From Auanema rhodensis (Eukaryota; Nematoda; Chromadorea; Rhabditida; Rhabditidae): a stretch of 64,000 nt of DNA. The notes beneath the pieces were generated by a model, which saw only the letters and a list, made by a program, of their open reading frames with translations, had not been told where the DNA came from and made no database searches. How positions within the stretch are numbered: position 1 is the first letter of the stretch; each line of letters opens with the position of its first letter. Where the stretch lies: NCBI GenBank assembly GCA_964057225.1, contig OZ059896.1:21820501-21884500 (forward strand), written 5' to 3'. A program made the translations under genes and the position numbers. Of the stretch, positions 11,401-24,566 are shown in pieces.

Positions 11401-14389
11401 TTTGTCAAAATGTTTTTGGAAGCAATGTTGAGTGTACATGGAAACTCAACATACACTAATGCATCATTTTTCAAACAATCATAACTAATTTTTGTATTAA
11501 GCGTTTCTCAATGTAGTATAGTGCATTCGATGCGGATTTTTAAGCTGCGTCGATCTGTGTTATCAGATTTGCGCTAGCTTAAAAATGCACCAAGATATCA
11601 ACTGATATAAGTGCACACTTATATCCTCGATTTTCACCCTGAAGAATTAATTTTTTCGTTGAATAACAATGTCCATCGTCTTTGCCTTAAAAAAAGGAAT
11701 CTAAAAACATCTACTTTTTGCTAAATTATTTTGAAATTTTTCGAAAAAATTTTTGTCAAAATGTTTTTGGAAGCAATGTTGAGTGTACATGGAAACTCAA
11801 CATACACTAATGCATCATTTTTCAAACGATCATAACTAATTTTTGTATCAAGCGTTTCTCAATGTAGTATAGTGCGTTCGATGCGGATTTTTGAGCTGCG
11901 TCGATCTGTGTTATCAGATTTGCGCTAGCTTAAAAACGCACCGAGATATCAACTGATATAAGTTCACACTTATATCCTCGATTTTCACATTGAAGAACTA
12001 ATTTTTTCGTTGAATAACATTGTCCATCGTCTCTGCCTTGAAAAAAGAAATCTAAAAACATCTACTTTTTGCTAAATTATTTTGGAATTTTTCGAAAAAA
12101 TTTTTGTCAAAATGTTTTTGGAAGCAATGTTGAGTGTACATGAAAACTCAACATACACTAATGCATCATTTTTCAAACGATCATAACTAATTTTTGTATT
12201 AAACGTTTCTCAATGTAGTATAGTGCATTCGATGCGGATTTCTAAGCTGCGTCGATCTGTGTTATCAGATTTGCGCTAGCTTAAAAATGCACCGAGATAT
12301 CAACTGATATAAGTTCACACTTATATCCTCGATTTTCACCCTGAAGAATTAATTTTTTCGTTGAATAACATTGTCCATCGTCTTTGCCTTGAAAAAAGAA
12401 ATCTAAAAACATCTACTTTTCGCTAAATTATTTTGAAATTTTTCGAAAAAATTTTTGTCAAAATGTTTTTGGAAGCAATGTTGAGTGTACATGGAAACTC
12501 AACATACACTAATGCATCATTTTTCAAACGATCATAACTAATTTTTGTATTAAGCGTTTCTCAATGTGATATAGTGCATTCGATGCGGATTTTTAAGCTG
12601 CGTCGATCTGTGTTATCAGATTTGCGCTAGCTTAAAAATGCACCAAGATATCAACTGATATAAGTGCACACTTATATCCTCGATTTTCACCCTGAAGAAT
12701 TAATTTTCCGTTGAATAACATTGTCCATCGTCTTTGCCTTGAAAAAAGGAATCTAAAAACATCCACTTTTTGCTAAATTATTTCGAAATTTTTCGAAAAA
12801 ATTTTTGTCAAAATGTTTTTGGAAGCAATGTTGAGTGTACATGGAAACTCAACATACACTAATGCATCATTTTTCAAACGATCATAACTAATTTTTGTAT
12901 TAAGCGTTTCTCAATGTAGTATAGTGCATTCGATGCGGATTTTTAAGCTGCGTCGATCTGTGTTATCAGATTTGCGCTAGCTTAAAAATGCACCAAGATA
13001 TCAACTGATATAAGTGAACACTTATATCCTCGATTTTCACCCTGAAGAATTAATTTTTTCGTTGAATAACATTGTCCATCGTCTTTGCCTTGAAAAAAGA
13101 AATCTAAAAACATCTACTTTTTGCTAAATTATTTTGAAATTTTTCGAAAAAATTTTTGTCAAAATGTTTTTGGAAGCAATGTTGAGTGTACATGGAAACT
13201 CAACATACACTAAGGCATCATTTTTCAAACGATCATAACTAATTTTTGTATTAAGCGTTTCTCAATGTAGTATAGTGCATTCGATGCGGATTTTTGAGCT
13301 GCGTCGATCTGTGTTATCAGATTTGCGCTAGCTTAAAAATGCACCAAGATATCAACTGATATAAGTGAACACTTATATCCTCGATTTTCACCCTGAAGAA
13401 TTAATTTTTTCGTTGAATAACATTGTCCATCGTCTTTGCCTTGAAAAAAGAAATCTAAAAACATCTACTTTTTGCTAAATTATTTTGAAATTTTTCGAAA
13501 AAATTTTTGTCAAAATGTTTTTGGAAGCAATGTTGAGTGTACATGGAAACTCAACATACACTAAGGCATCATTTTTCAAACGATCATAACTAATTTTTGT
13601 ATTAAGCGTTTCTCAATGTAGTATAGTGCATTCGATGCGGATTTTTGAGCTGCGTCGATCTGTGTTATCAGATTTGCGCTAGCTTAAAAATGCACCGAGA
13701 TATCAACTGATATAAGTTCACACTTATATCCTCGATTTTCACCCTGAAGAATTAATTTTTTCGTTGAATAACATTGTCCATCGTCTTTGCCTTGAAAAAA
13801 GGAATCTAAAAACATCTACTTTTTGCTAAATTATTTTGAAATTTTTCGAAAAAATTTTTGTCAAAATGTTGTTGGAAGCAATGTTGAGTGTACATGGAAA
13901 CTCAACATACACTAATGCATCATTTTTCAAACGATCATAACTAATTTTTATATTAAGCGTTTCTCAATGTAGTAAAGTGCATTCGATGCGGATTTTTAAG
14001 CTGCGTCGATCTGTGTTATCAGATTTGCGCTAGCTTAAAAATGCACCGAGATATCAACTGATATAAGTTCACACTTATATCCTCGATTTTCACCCTGAAG
14101 AATTAATTTTTTCGTTGAATAACATTGTCCATCGTCTTTGCCTTGAAAAAAGGAATCTAAAAACATCTACTTTTTGCTAAATTATTTTGAAATTTTTCGA
14201 AAAAATTTTTGTCAAAATGTTTTTGGAAGCAATGTTGAGTGTACATGGAAACTCAACATACACTAATGCATCATTTTTCAAACGATCATAACTAATTTTT
14301 GTATCAAGCGTTTCTCAATGTAGTATAGTGCATTCGATGCGGATTTTTAAGCTGCGTCGATCTGTGTTATCAGATTTGCGCTAGCTTAA
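8424..14389 (+). repeat. 17-monomer HOR, copy 1 (monomers 25-41)
   Basis: The order is b, c, f, a, b, c, f, b, c, f, b, c, g, d, d, h, a, total 5966 bp. Private marks include C at +166 in monomer 25, ACGTTTTGC in monomer 32 (10881), GTGCGTTC with a following AAACGC in monomer 34 (11583), a doubled d at 12986 and 13337, and TTTTTATATTAAGC in h at 13688. All of these recur in the next 5966 bases. The last monomer (14039) differs from its counterpart: it has +267 C and +284/285 AG, where copy 2 has the class a bases. Confidence 0.9.
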
Positions 14390-17300
14390 AAATGCACCGA
14401 GATATCAACTGATATAAGTTCACACTTATATCCTCGATTTTCACATTGAAGAACTAATTTTTTCGTTGAATAACATTGTCCATCGTCTCTGCCTTGAAAA
14501 AAGAAATCTAAAAACATCTACTTTTTGCTAAATTATTCTGGAATTTTTCGAAAACATTTTTGTCAAAATGTTTTTGGAAGCAATGTTGAGTGTACATGAA
14601 AACTCAACATACACTAATGCATCATTTTTCAAACGATCATAACTAATTTTTGTATTAAACGTTTCTCAATGTAGTATAGTGCATTCGATGCGGATTTCTA
14701 AGCTGCGTCGATCTGTGTTATCAGATTTGCGCTAGCTTAAAAATGCACCGAGATATCAACTGATATAAGTTCACACTTATATCCTCGATTTTCACCCTGA
14801 AGAATTAATTTTTTCGTTGAATAACATTGTCCATCGTCTTTGCCTTGAAAAAAGAAATCTAAAAACATCTACTTTTCGCTAAATTATTTTGAAATTTTTC
14901 GAAAAAATTTTTGTCAAAATGTTTTTGGAAGCAATGTTGAGTGTACATGGAAACTCAACATACACTAATGCATCATTTTTCAAACAATCATAACTAATTT
15001 TTGTATTAAGCGTTTCTCAATGTAGTATAGTGCATTCGATGCGGATTTTTAAGCTGCGTCGATCTGTGTTATCAGATTTGCGCTAGCTTAAAAATGCACC
15101 AAGATATCAACTGATATAAGTGCACACTTATATCCTCGATTTTCACCCTGAAGAATTAATTTTTTCGTTGAATAACAATGTCCATCGTCTTTGCCTTAAA
15201 AAAAGGAATCTAAAAACATCTACTTTTTGCTAAATTATTTTGAAATTTTTCGAAAAAATTTTTGTCAAAATGTTTTTGGAAGCAATGTTGAGTGTACATG
15301 GAAACTCAACATACACTAATGCATCATTTTTCAAACGATCATAACTAATTTTTGTATCAAGCGTTTCTCAATGTAGTATAGTGCATTCGATGCGGATTTT
15401 TAAGCTGCGTCGATCTGTGTTATCAGATTTGCGCTAGCTTAAAAATGCACCGAGATATCAACTGATATAAGTTCACACTTATATCCTCGATTTTCACCCT
15501 GAAGAATTAATTTTTTCGTTGAATAACATTGTCCATCGTCTTTGCCTTGAAAAAAGGAATCTAAAAACATCTACTTTTTGCTAAATTATTTTGAAATTTT
15601 TCGAAAAAATTTTTGTCAAAATGTTTTTGGAAGCAATGTTGAGTGTACATGGAAACTCAACATACACTAATGCATCATTTTTCAAACGATCATAACTAAT
15701 TTTTGTATTAAGCGTTTCTCAATGTGATATAGTGCATTCGATGCGGATTTTTAAGCTGCGTCGATCTGTGTTATCAGATTTGCGCTAGCTTAAAAATGCA
15801 CCGAGATATCAACTGATATAAGTTCACACTTATATCCTCGATTTTCACATTGAAGAACTAATTTTTTCGTTGAATAACATTGTCCATCGTCTCTGCCTTG
15901 AAAAAAGAAATCTAAAAACATCTACTTTTTGCTAAATTATTCTGGAATTTTTCGAAAAAATTTTTGTCAAAATGTTTTTGGAAGCAATGTTGAGTGTACA
16001 TGAAAACTCAACATACACTAATGCATCATTTTTCAAACGATCATAACTAATTTTTGTATTAAATGTTTCTCAATGTAGTATAGTGCATTCGATGCGGATT
16101 TCTAAGCTGCGTCGATCTGTGTTATCAGATTTGCGCTAGCTTAAAAATGCACCGAGATATCAACTGATATAAGTTCACACTTATATCCTCGATTTTCACC
16201 CTGAAGAATTAATTTTTTCGTTGAATAACATTGTCCATCGTCTTTGCCTTGAAAAAAGAAATCTAAAAACATCTACTTTTCGCTAAATTATTTTGAAATT
16301 TTTCGAAAAAATTTTTGTCAAAATGTTTTTGGAAGCAATGTTGAGTGTACATGGAAACTCAACATACACTAATGCATCATTTTTCAAACAATCATAACTA
16401 ATTTTTGTATTAAGCGTTTCTCAATGTAGTATAGTGCATTCGATGCGGATTTTTAAGCTGCGTCGATCTGTGTTATCAGATTTGCGCTAGCTTAAAAATG
16501 CACCAAGATATCAACTGATATAAGTGCACACTTATATCCTCGATTTTCACCCTGAAGAATTAATTTTTTCGTTGAATAACAATGTCCATCGTCTTTGCCT
16601 TAAAAAAAGGAATCTAAAAACATCTACTTTTTGCTAAATTATTTTGAAATTTTTCGAAAAAATTTTTGTCAAAATGTTTTTGGAAGCAATGTTGAGTGTA
16701 CATGGAAACTCAACATACACTAATGCATCATTTTTCAAACGATCATAACTAATTTTTGTATCAAGCGTTTCTCAATGTAGTATAGTGCATTCGATGCGGA
16801 TTTTTAAGCTGCGTCGATCTGTGTTATCAGATTTGCGCTAGCTTAAAAATGCACCGAGATATCAACTGATATAAGTTCACACTTATATCCTCGATTTTCA
16901 CATTGAAGAACTAATTTTTTCGTTGAATAACATTGTCCATCGTCTCTGCCTTGAAAAAAGAAATCTAAAAACATCTACGTTTTGCTAAATTATTCTGGAA
17001 TTTTTCGAAAAAATTTTTGTCAAAATGTTTTTGGAAGCAATGTTGAGTGTACATGAAAACTCAACATACACTAATGCATCATTTTTCAAACGATCATAAC
17101 TAATTTTTGTATTAAACGTTTCTCAATGTAGTATAGTGCATTCGATGCGGATTTCTAAGCTGCGTCGATCTGTGTTATCAGATTTGCGCTAGCTTAAAAA
17201 TGCACCGAGATATCAACTGATATAAGTTCACACTTATATCCTCGATTTTCACCCTGAAGAATTAATTTTTTCGTTGAATAACATTGTCCATCGTCTTTGC

Positions 17301-20300
17301 CTTGAAAAAAGAAATCTAAAAACATCTACTTTTCGCTAAATTATTTTGAAATTTTTCGAAAAAATTTTTGTCAAAATGTTTTTGGAAGCAATGTTGAGTG
17401 TACATGGAAACTCAACATACACTAATGCATCATTTTTCAAACAATCATAACTAATTTTTGTATTAAGCGTTTCTCAATGTAGTATAGTGCATTCGATGCG
17501 GATTTTTAAGCTGCGTCGATCTGTGTTATCAGATTTGCGCTAGCTTAAAAATGCACCAAGATATCAACTGATATAAGTGCACACTTATATCCTCGATTTT
17601 CACCCTGAAGAATTAATTTTTTCGTTGAATAACAATGTCCATCGTCTTTGCCTTAAAAAAAGGAATCTAAAAACATCTACTTTTTGCTAAATTATTTTGA
17701 AATTTTTCGAAAAAATTTTTGTCAAAATGTTTTTGGAAGCAATGTTGAGTGTACATGGAAACTCAACATACACTAATGCATCATTTTTCAAACGATCATA
17801 ACTAATTTTTGTATCAAGCGTTTCTCAATGTAGTATAGTGCGTTCGATGCGGATTTTTGAGCTGCGTCGATCTGTGTTATCAGATTTGCGCTAGCTTAAA
17901 AACGCACCGAGATATCAACTGATATAAGTTCACACTTATATCCTCGATTTTCACATTGAAGAACTAATTTTTTCGTTGAATAACATTGTCCATCGTCTCT
18001 GCCTTGAAAAAAGAAATCTAAAAACATCTACTTTTTGCTAAATTATTTTGGAATTTTTCGAAAAAATTTTTGTCAAAATGTTTTTGGAAGCAATGTTGAG
18101 TGTACATGAAAACTCAACATACACTAATGCATCATTTTTCAAACGATCATAACTAATTTTTGTATTAAACGTTTCTCAATGTAGTATAGTGCATTCGATG
18201 CGGATTTCTAAGCTGCGTCGATCTGTGTTATCAGATTTGCGCTAGCTTAAAAATGCACCGAGATATCAACTGATATAAGTTCACACTTATATCCTCGATT
18301 TTCACCCTGAAGAATTAATTTTTTCGTTGAATAACATTGTCCATCGTCTTTGCCTTGAAAAAAGAAATCTAAAAACATCTACTTTTCGCTAAATTATTTT
18401 GAAATTTTTCGAAAAAATTTTTGTCAAAATGTTTTTGGAAGCAATGTTGAGTGTACATGGAAACTCAACATACACTAATGCATCATTTTTCAAACGATCA
18501 TAACTAATTTTTGTATTAAGCGTTTCTCAATGTGATATAGTGCATTCGATGCGGATTTTTAAGCTGCGTCGATCTGTGTTATCAGATTTGCGCTAGCTTA
18601 AAAATGCACCAAGATATCAACTGATATAAGTGCACACTTATATCCTCGATTTTCACCCTGAAGAATTAATTTTCCGTTGAATAACATTGTCCATCGTCTT
18701 TGCCTTGAAAAAAGGAATCTAAAAACATCCACTTTTTGCTAAATTATTTCGAAATTTTTCGAAAAAATTTTTGTCAAAATGTTTTTGGAAGCAATGTTGA
18801 GTGTACATGGAAACTCAACATACACTAATGCATCATTTTTCAAACGATCATAACTAATTTTTGTATTAAGCGTTTCTCAATGTAGTATAGTGCATTCGAT
18901 GCGGATTTTTAAGCTGCGTCGATCTGTGTTATCAGATTTGCGCTAGCTTAAAAATGCACCAAGATATCAACTGATATAAGTGAACACTTATATCCTCGAT
19001 TTTCACCCTGAAGAATTAATTTTTTCGTTGAATAACATTGTCCATCGTCTTTGCCTTGAAAAAAGAAATCTAAAAACATCTACTTTTTGCTAAATTATTT
19101 TGAAATTTTTCGAAAAAATTTTTGTCAAAATGTTTTTGGAAGCAATGTTGAGTGTACATGGAAACTCAACATACACTAAGGCATCATTTTTCAAACGATC
19201 ATAACTAATTTTTGTATTAAGCGTTTCTCAATGTAGTATAGTGCATTCGATGCGGATTTTTGAGCTGCGTCGATCTGTGTTATCAGATTTGCGCTAGCTT
19301 AAAAATGCACCAAGATATCAACTGATATAAGTGAACACTTATATCCTCGATTTTCACCCTGAAGAATTAATTTTTTCGTTGAATAACATTGTCCATCGTC
19401 TTTGCCTTGAAAAAAGAAATCTAAAAACATCTACTTTTTGCTAAATTATTTTGAAATTTTTCGAAAAAATTTTTGTCAAAATGTTTTTGGAAGCAATGTT
19501 GAGTGTACATGGAAACTCAACATACACTAAGGCATCATTTTTCAAACGATCATAACTAATTTTTGTATTAAGCGTTTCTCAATGTAGTATAGTGCATTCG
19601 ATGCGGATTTTTGAGCTGCGTCGATCTGTGTTATCAGATTTGCGCTAGCTTAAAAATGCACCGAGATATCAACTGATATAAGTTCACACTTATATCCTCG
19701 ATTTTCACCCTGAAGAATTAATTTTTTCGTTGAATAACATTGTCCATCGTCTTTGCCTTGAAAAAAGGAATCTAAAAACATCTACTTTTTGCTAAATTAT
19801 TTTGAAATTTTTCGAAAAAATTTTTGTCAAAATGTTGTTGGAAGCAATGTTGAGTGTACATGGAAACTCAACATACACTAATGCATCATTTTTCAAACGA
19901 TCATAACTAATTTTTATATTAAGCGTTTCTCAATGTAGTAAAGTGCATTCGATGCGGATTTTTAAGCTGCGTCGATCTGTGTTATCAGATTTGCGCTAGC
20001 TTAAAAATGCACCGAGATATCAACTGATATAAGTTCACACTTATATCCTCGATTTTCACCCTGAAGAATTAATTTTTTCGTTGAATAACATTGTCCATCG
20101 TCTTTGCCTTGAAAAAAGGAATCTAAAAACATCTACTTTTTGCTAAATTATTTTGAAATTTTTCGAAAAAATTTTTGTCAAAATGTTTTTGGAAGCAATG
20201 TTGAGTGTACATGGAAACTCAACATACACTAATGCATCATTTTTCAAACGATCATAACTAATTTTTGTATTAAGCGTTTCTCAATGTGATATAGTGCATT

Positions 20301-20355
20301 CGATGCGGATTTTTAAGCTGCGTCGATCTGTGTTATCAGATTTGCGCTAGCTTAA
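14390..20355 (+). repeat. 17-monomer HOR, copy 2 (monomers 42-58)
   Basis: Monomer by monomer this repeats the private variants of 8424-14389 at an offset of exactly 5966 bp: the C at +166 in monomer 42, the AAATG b copy at 15794, ACGTTTTGC at 16847, the GTGCGTTC copy at 17549, the one-base-shorter g at 18602, the doubled d at 18952 and 19303, and h with TTTTTATATTAAGC at 19654. The clearest difference I found is in the final monomer (20005). Near identity over 6 kb points to a recent segmental duplication by unequal exchange, or to an assembly duplication. Confidence 0.9.
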
Positions 20356-21759
20356 AAATGCACCGAGATATCAACTGATATAAGTTCACACTTATATCCT
20401 CGATTTTCACATTGAAGAACTAATTTTTTCGTTGAATAACATTGTCCATCGTCTCTGCCTTGAAAAAAGAAATCTAAAAACATCTACTTTTTGCTAAATT
20501 ATTTTGGAATTTTTCGAAAAAATTTTTGTCAAAATGTTTTTGGAAGCAATGTTGAGTGTACATGAAAACTCAACATACACTAATGCATCATTTTTCAAAC
20601 GATCATAACTAATTTTTGTATTAAACGTTTCTCAATGTAGTATAGTGCATTCGATGCGGATTTCTAAGCTGCGTCGATCTGTGTTATCAGATTTGCGCTA
20701 GCTTAAAAATGCACCGAGATATCAACTGATATAAGTTCACACTTATATCCTCGATTTTCACCCTGAAGAATTAATTTTTTCGTTGAATAACATTGTCCAT
20801 CGTCTTTGCCTTGAAAAAAGGAATCTAAAAACATCCACTTTTTGCTAAATTATTTCGAAATTTTTCGAAAAAATTTTTGTCAAAATGTTTTTGGAAGCAA
20901 TGTTGAGTGTACATGGAAACTCAACATACACTAATGCATCATTTTTCAAACGATCATAACTAATTTTTGTATTAAGCGTTTCTCAATGTAGTATAGTGCA
21001 TTCGATGCGGATTTTTAAGCTGCGTCGATCTGTGTTATCAGATTTGCGCTAGCTTAAAAATGCACCAAGATATCAACTGATATAAGTGAACACTTATATC
21101 CTCGATTTTCACCCTGAAGAATTAATTTTTTCGTTGAATAACATTGTCCATCGTCTTTGCCTTGAAAAAAGAAATCTAAAAACATCTACTTTTTGCTAAA
21201 TTATTTTGAAATTTTTCGAAAAAATTTTTGTCAAAATGTTTTTGGAAGCAATGTTGAGTGTACATGGAAACTCAACATACACTAAGGCATCATTTTTCAA
21301 ACGATCATAACTAATTTTTGTATTAAGCGTTTCTCAATGTAGTATAGTGCATTCGATGCGGATTTTTGAGCTGCGTCGATCTGTGTTATCAGATTTGCGC
21401 TAGCTTAAAAATGCACCGAGATATCAACTGATATAAGTTCACACTTATATCCTCGATTTTCACCCTGAAGAATTAATTTTTTCGTTGAATAACATTGTCC
21501 ATCGTCTTTGCCTTGAAAAAAGGAATCTAAAAACATCTACTTTTTGCTAAATTATTTTGAAATTTTTCGAAAAAATTTTTGTCAAAATGTTTTTGGAAGC
21601 AATGTTGAGTGTACATGGAAACTCAACATACACTAATGCATCATTTTTCAAACGATCATAACTAATTTTTGTATTAAGCGTTTCTCAATGTGATATAGTG
21701 CATTCGATGCGGATTTTTAAGCTGCGTCGATCTGTGTTATCAGATTTGCGCTAGCTTAA
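20356..21759 (+). repeat. Transition block: monomers 59-62
   Basis: The order is b, a/g hybrid, d, a. Monomer 60 (20707) has a class a left end (+10 G, T at +31, full T6 run) but class g bases from +115 on (+130 C, +150 C, +284/285 AG), which marks an exchange point between about +76 and +130. The block lies between the 17-monomer and 8-monomer arrays and looks like a truncated version of the g-d-h-a-b string with the h copy missing. Confidence 0.75.
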
Positions 21760-24566
21760 AAATGCACCGAGATATCAACTGATATAAGTTCACACTTATA
21801 TCCTCGATTTTCACATTGAAGAACTAATTTTTTCGTTGAATAACATTGTCCATCGTCTCTGCCTTGAAAAAAGAAATCTAAAAACATCTACTTTTTGCTA
21901 AATTATTCTGGAATTTTTCGAAAAAATTTTTGTCAAAATGTTTTTGGAAGCAATGTTGAGTGTACATGAAAACTCAACATACACTAATGCATCATTTTTC
22001 AAACGATCATAACTAATTTTTGTATTAAACGTTTCTCAATGTAGTATAGTGCATTCGATGCGGATTTCTAAGCTGCGTCGATCTGTGTTATCAGATTTGC
22101 GCTAGCTTAAAAATGCACCGAGATATCAACTGATATAAGTTCACACTTATATGCTCGATTTTCACATTGAAGAACTAATTTTTTCGTTGAATAACATTGT
22201 CCATCGTCTCTGCCTTGAAAAAAGAAATCTAAAAACATCTACTTTTTGCTAAATTATTTTGGAATTTTTCGAAAAAATTTTTGTCAAAATGTTTTTGGAA
22301 GCAATGTTGAGTGTACATGAAAACTCAACATACACTAATGCATCATTTTTCAAACGATCATAACTAATTTTTGTATTAAACGTTTCTCAATGTAGTATAG
22401 TGCATTCGATGCGGATTTCTAAGCTGCGTCGATCTGTGTTATCAGATTTGCGCTAGCTTAAAAATGCACCGAGATATCAACTGATATAAGTTCACACTTA
22501 TATCCTCGATTTTCACCCTGAAGAATTAATTTTTTCGTTGAATAACATTGTCCATCGTCTTTGCCTTGAAAAAAGAAATCTAAAAACATCTACTTTTCGC
22601 TAAATTATTTTGAAATTTTTCGAAAAAATTTTTGTCAAAATGTTTTTGGAAGCAATGTTGAGTGTACATGGAAACTCAACATACACTAAGGCATCATTTT
22701 TCAAACGATCATAACTAATTTTTGTATTAAGCGTTTCTCAATGTAGTATAGTGCATTCGATGCGGATTTTTGAGCTGCGTCGATCTGTGTTATCAGATTT
22801 GCGCTAGCTTAAAAATGCACCAAGATATCAACTGATATAAGTGCACACTTATATCCTCGATTTTCACCCTGAAGAATTAATTTTCCGTTGAATAACATTG
22901 TCCATCGTCTTTGCCTTGAAAAAAGGAATCTAAAAACATCCACTTTTTGCTAAATTATTTCGAAATTTTTCGAAAAAATTTTTGTCAAAATGTTTTTGGA
23001 AGCAATGTTGAGTGTACATGGAAACTCAACATACACTAATGCATCATTTTTCAAACGATCATAACTAATTTTTGTATTAAGCGTTTCTCAATGTAGTATA
23101 GTGCATTCGATGCGGATTTTTAAGCTGCGTCGATCTGTGTTATCAGATTTGCGCTAGCTTAAAAATGCACCAAGATATCAACTGATATAAGTGAACACTT
23201 ATATCCTCGATTTTCACCCTGAAGAATTAATTTTTTCGTTGAATAACATTGTCCATCGTCTTTGCCTTGAAAAAAGAAATCTAAAAACATCTACTTTTTG
23301 CTAAATTATTTTGAAATTTTTCGAAAAAATTTTTGTCAAAATGTTTTTGGAAGCAATGTTGAGTGTACATGGAAACTCAACATACACTAAGGCATCATTT
23401 TTCAAACGATCATAACTAATTTTTGTATTAAGCGTTTCTCAATGTAGTATAGTGCATTCGATGCGGATTTTTGAGCTGCGTCGATCTGTGTTATCAGATT
23501 TGCGCTAGCTTAAAAATGCACCGAGATATCAACTGATATAAGTTCACACTTATATCCTCGATTTTCACCCTGAAGAATTAATTTTTTCGTTGAATAACAT
23601 TGTCCATCGTCTTTGCCTTGAAAAAAGGAATCTAAAAACATCTACTTTTTGCTAAATTATTTTGAAATTTTTCGAAAAAATTTTTGTCAAAATGTTGTTG
23701 GAAGCAATGTTGAGTGTACATGGAAACTCAACATACACTAATGCATCATTTTTCAAACGATCATAACTAATTTTTGTATTAAGCGTTTCTCAATGTAGTA
23801 AAGTGCATTCGATGCGGATTTTTAAGCTGCGTCGATCTGTGTTATCAGATTTGCGCTAGCTTAAAAATGCACCGAGATATCAACTGATATAAGTTCACAC
23901 TTATATCCTCGATTTTCACCCTGAAGAATTAATTTTTTCGTTGAATAACATTGTCCATCGTCTTTGCCTTGAAAAAAGGAATCTAAAAACATCTACTTTT
24001 TGCTAAATTATTTTGAAATTTTTCGAAAAAATTTTTGTCAAAATGTTTTTGGAAGCAATGTTGAGTGTACATGGAAACTCAACATACACTAATGCATCAT
24101 TTTTCAAACGATCATAACTAATTTTTGTATTAAGCGTTTCTCAATGTGATATAGTGCATTCGATGCGGATTTTTAAGCTGCGTCGATCTGTGTTATCAGA
24201 TTTGCGCTAGCTTAAAAATGCACCGAGATATCAACTGATATAAGTTCACACTTATATCCTCGATTTTCACATTGAAGAACTAATTTTTTCGTTGAATAAC
24301 ATTGTCCATCGTCTCTGCCTTGAAAAAAGAAATCTAAAAACATCTACTTTTTGCTAAATTATTCTGGAATTTTTCGAAAAAATTTTTGTCAAAATGTTTT
24401 TGGAAGCAATGTTGAGTGTACATGAAAACTCAACATACACTAATGCATCATTTTTCAAACGATCATAACTAATTTTTGTATTAAACGTTTCTCAATGTAG
24501 TATAGTGCATTCGATGCGGATTTCTAAGCTGCGTCGATCTGTGTTATCAGATTTGCGCTAGCTTAA
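21760..24566 (+). repeat. 8-monomer HOR, copy 1 (monomers 63-70)
   Basis: The order is b, b, c/d hybrid, g, d, h, a, b. It shares with the following copies the second-position b with TATGCTCG near +40 (22111), the one-base-shorter g (22813), and the h-a-b ending. It differs in its first monomer, which is a plain b, and in its third (22462), which begins as c and ends as d with +229 G and +311 G. It is the most diverged member of the 8-monomer series together with copy 4. Confidence 0.8.
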
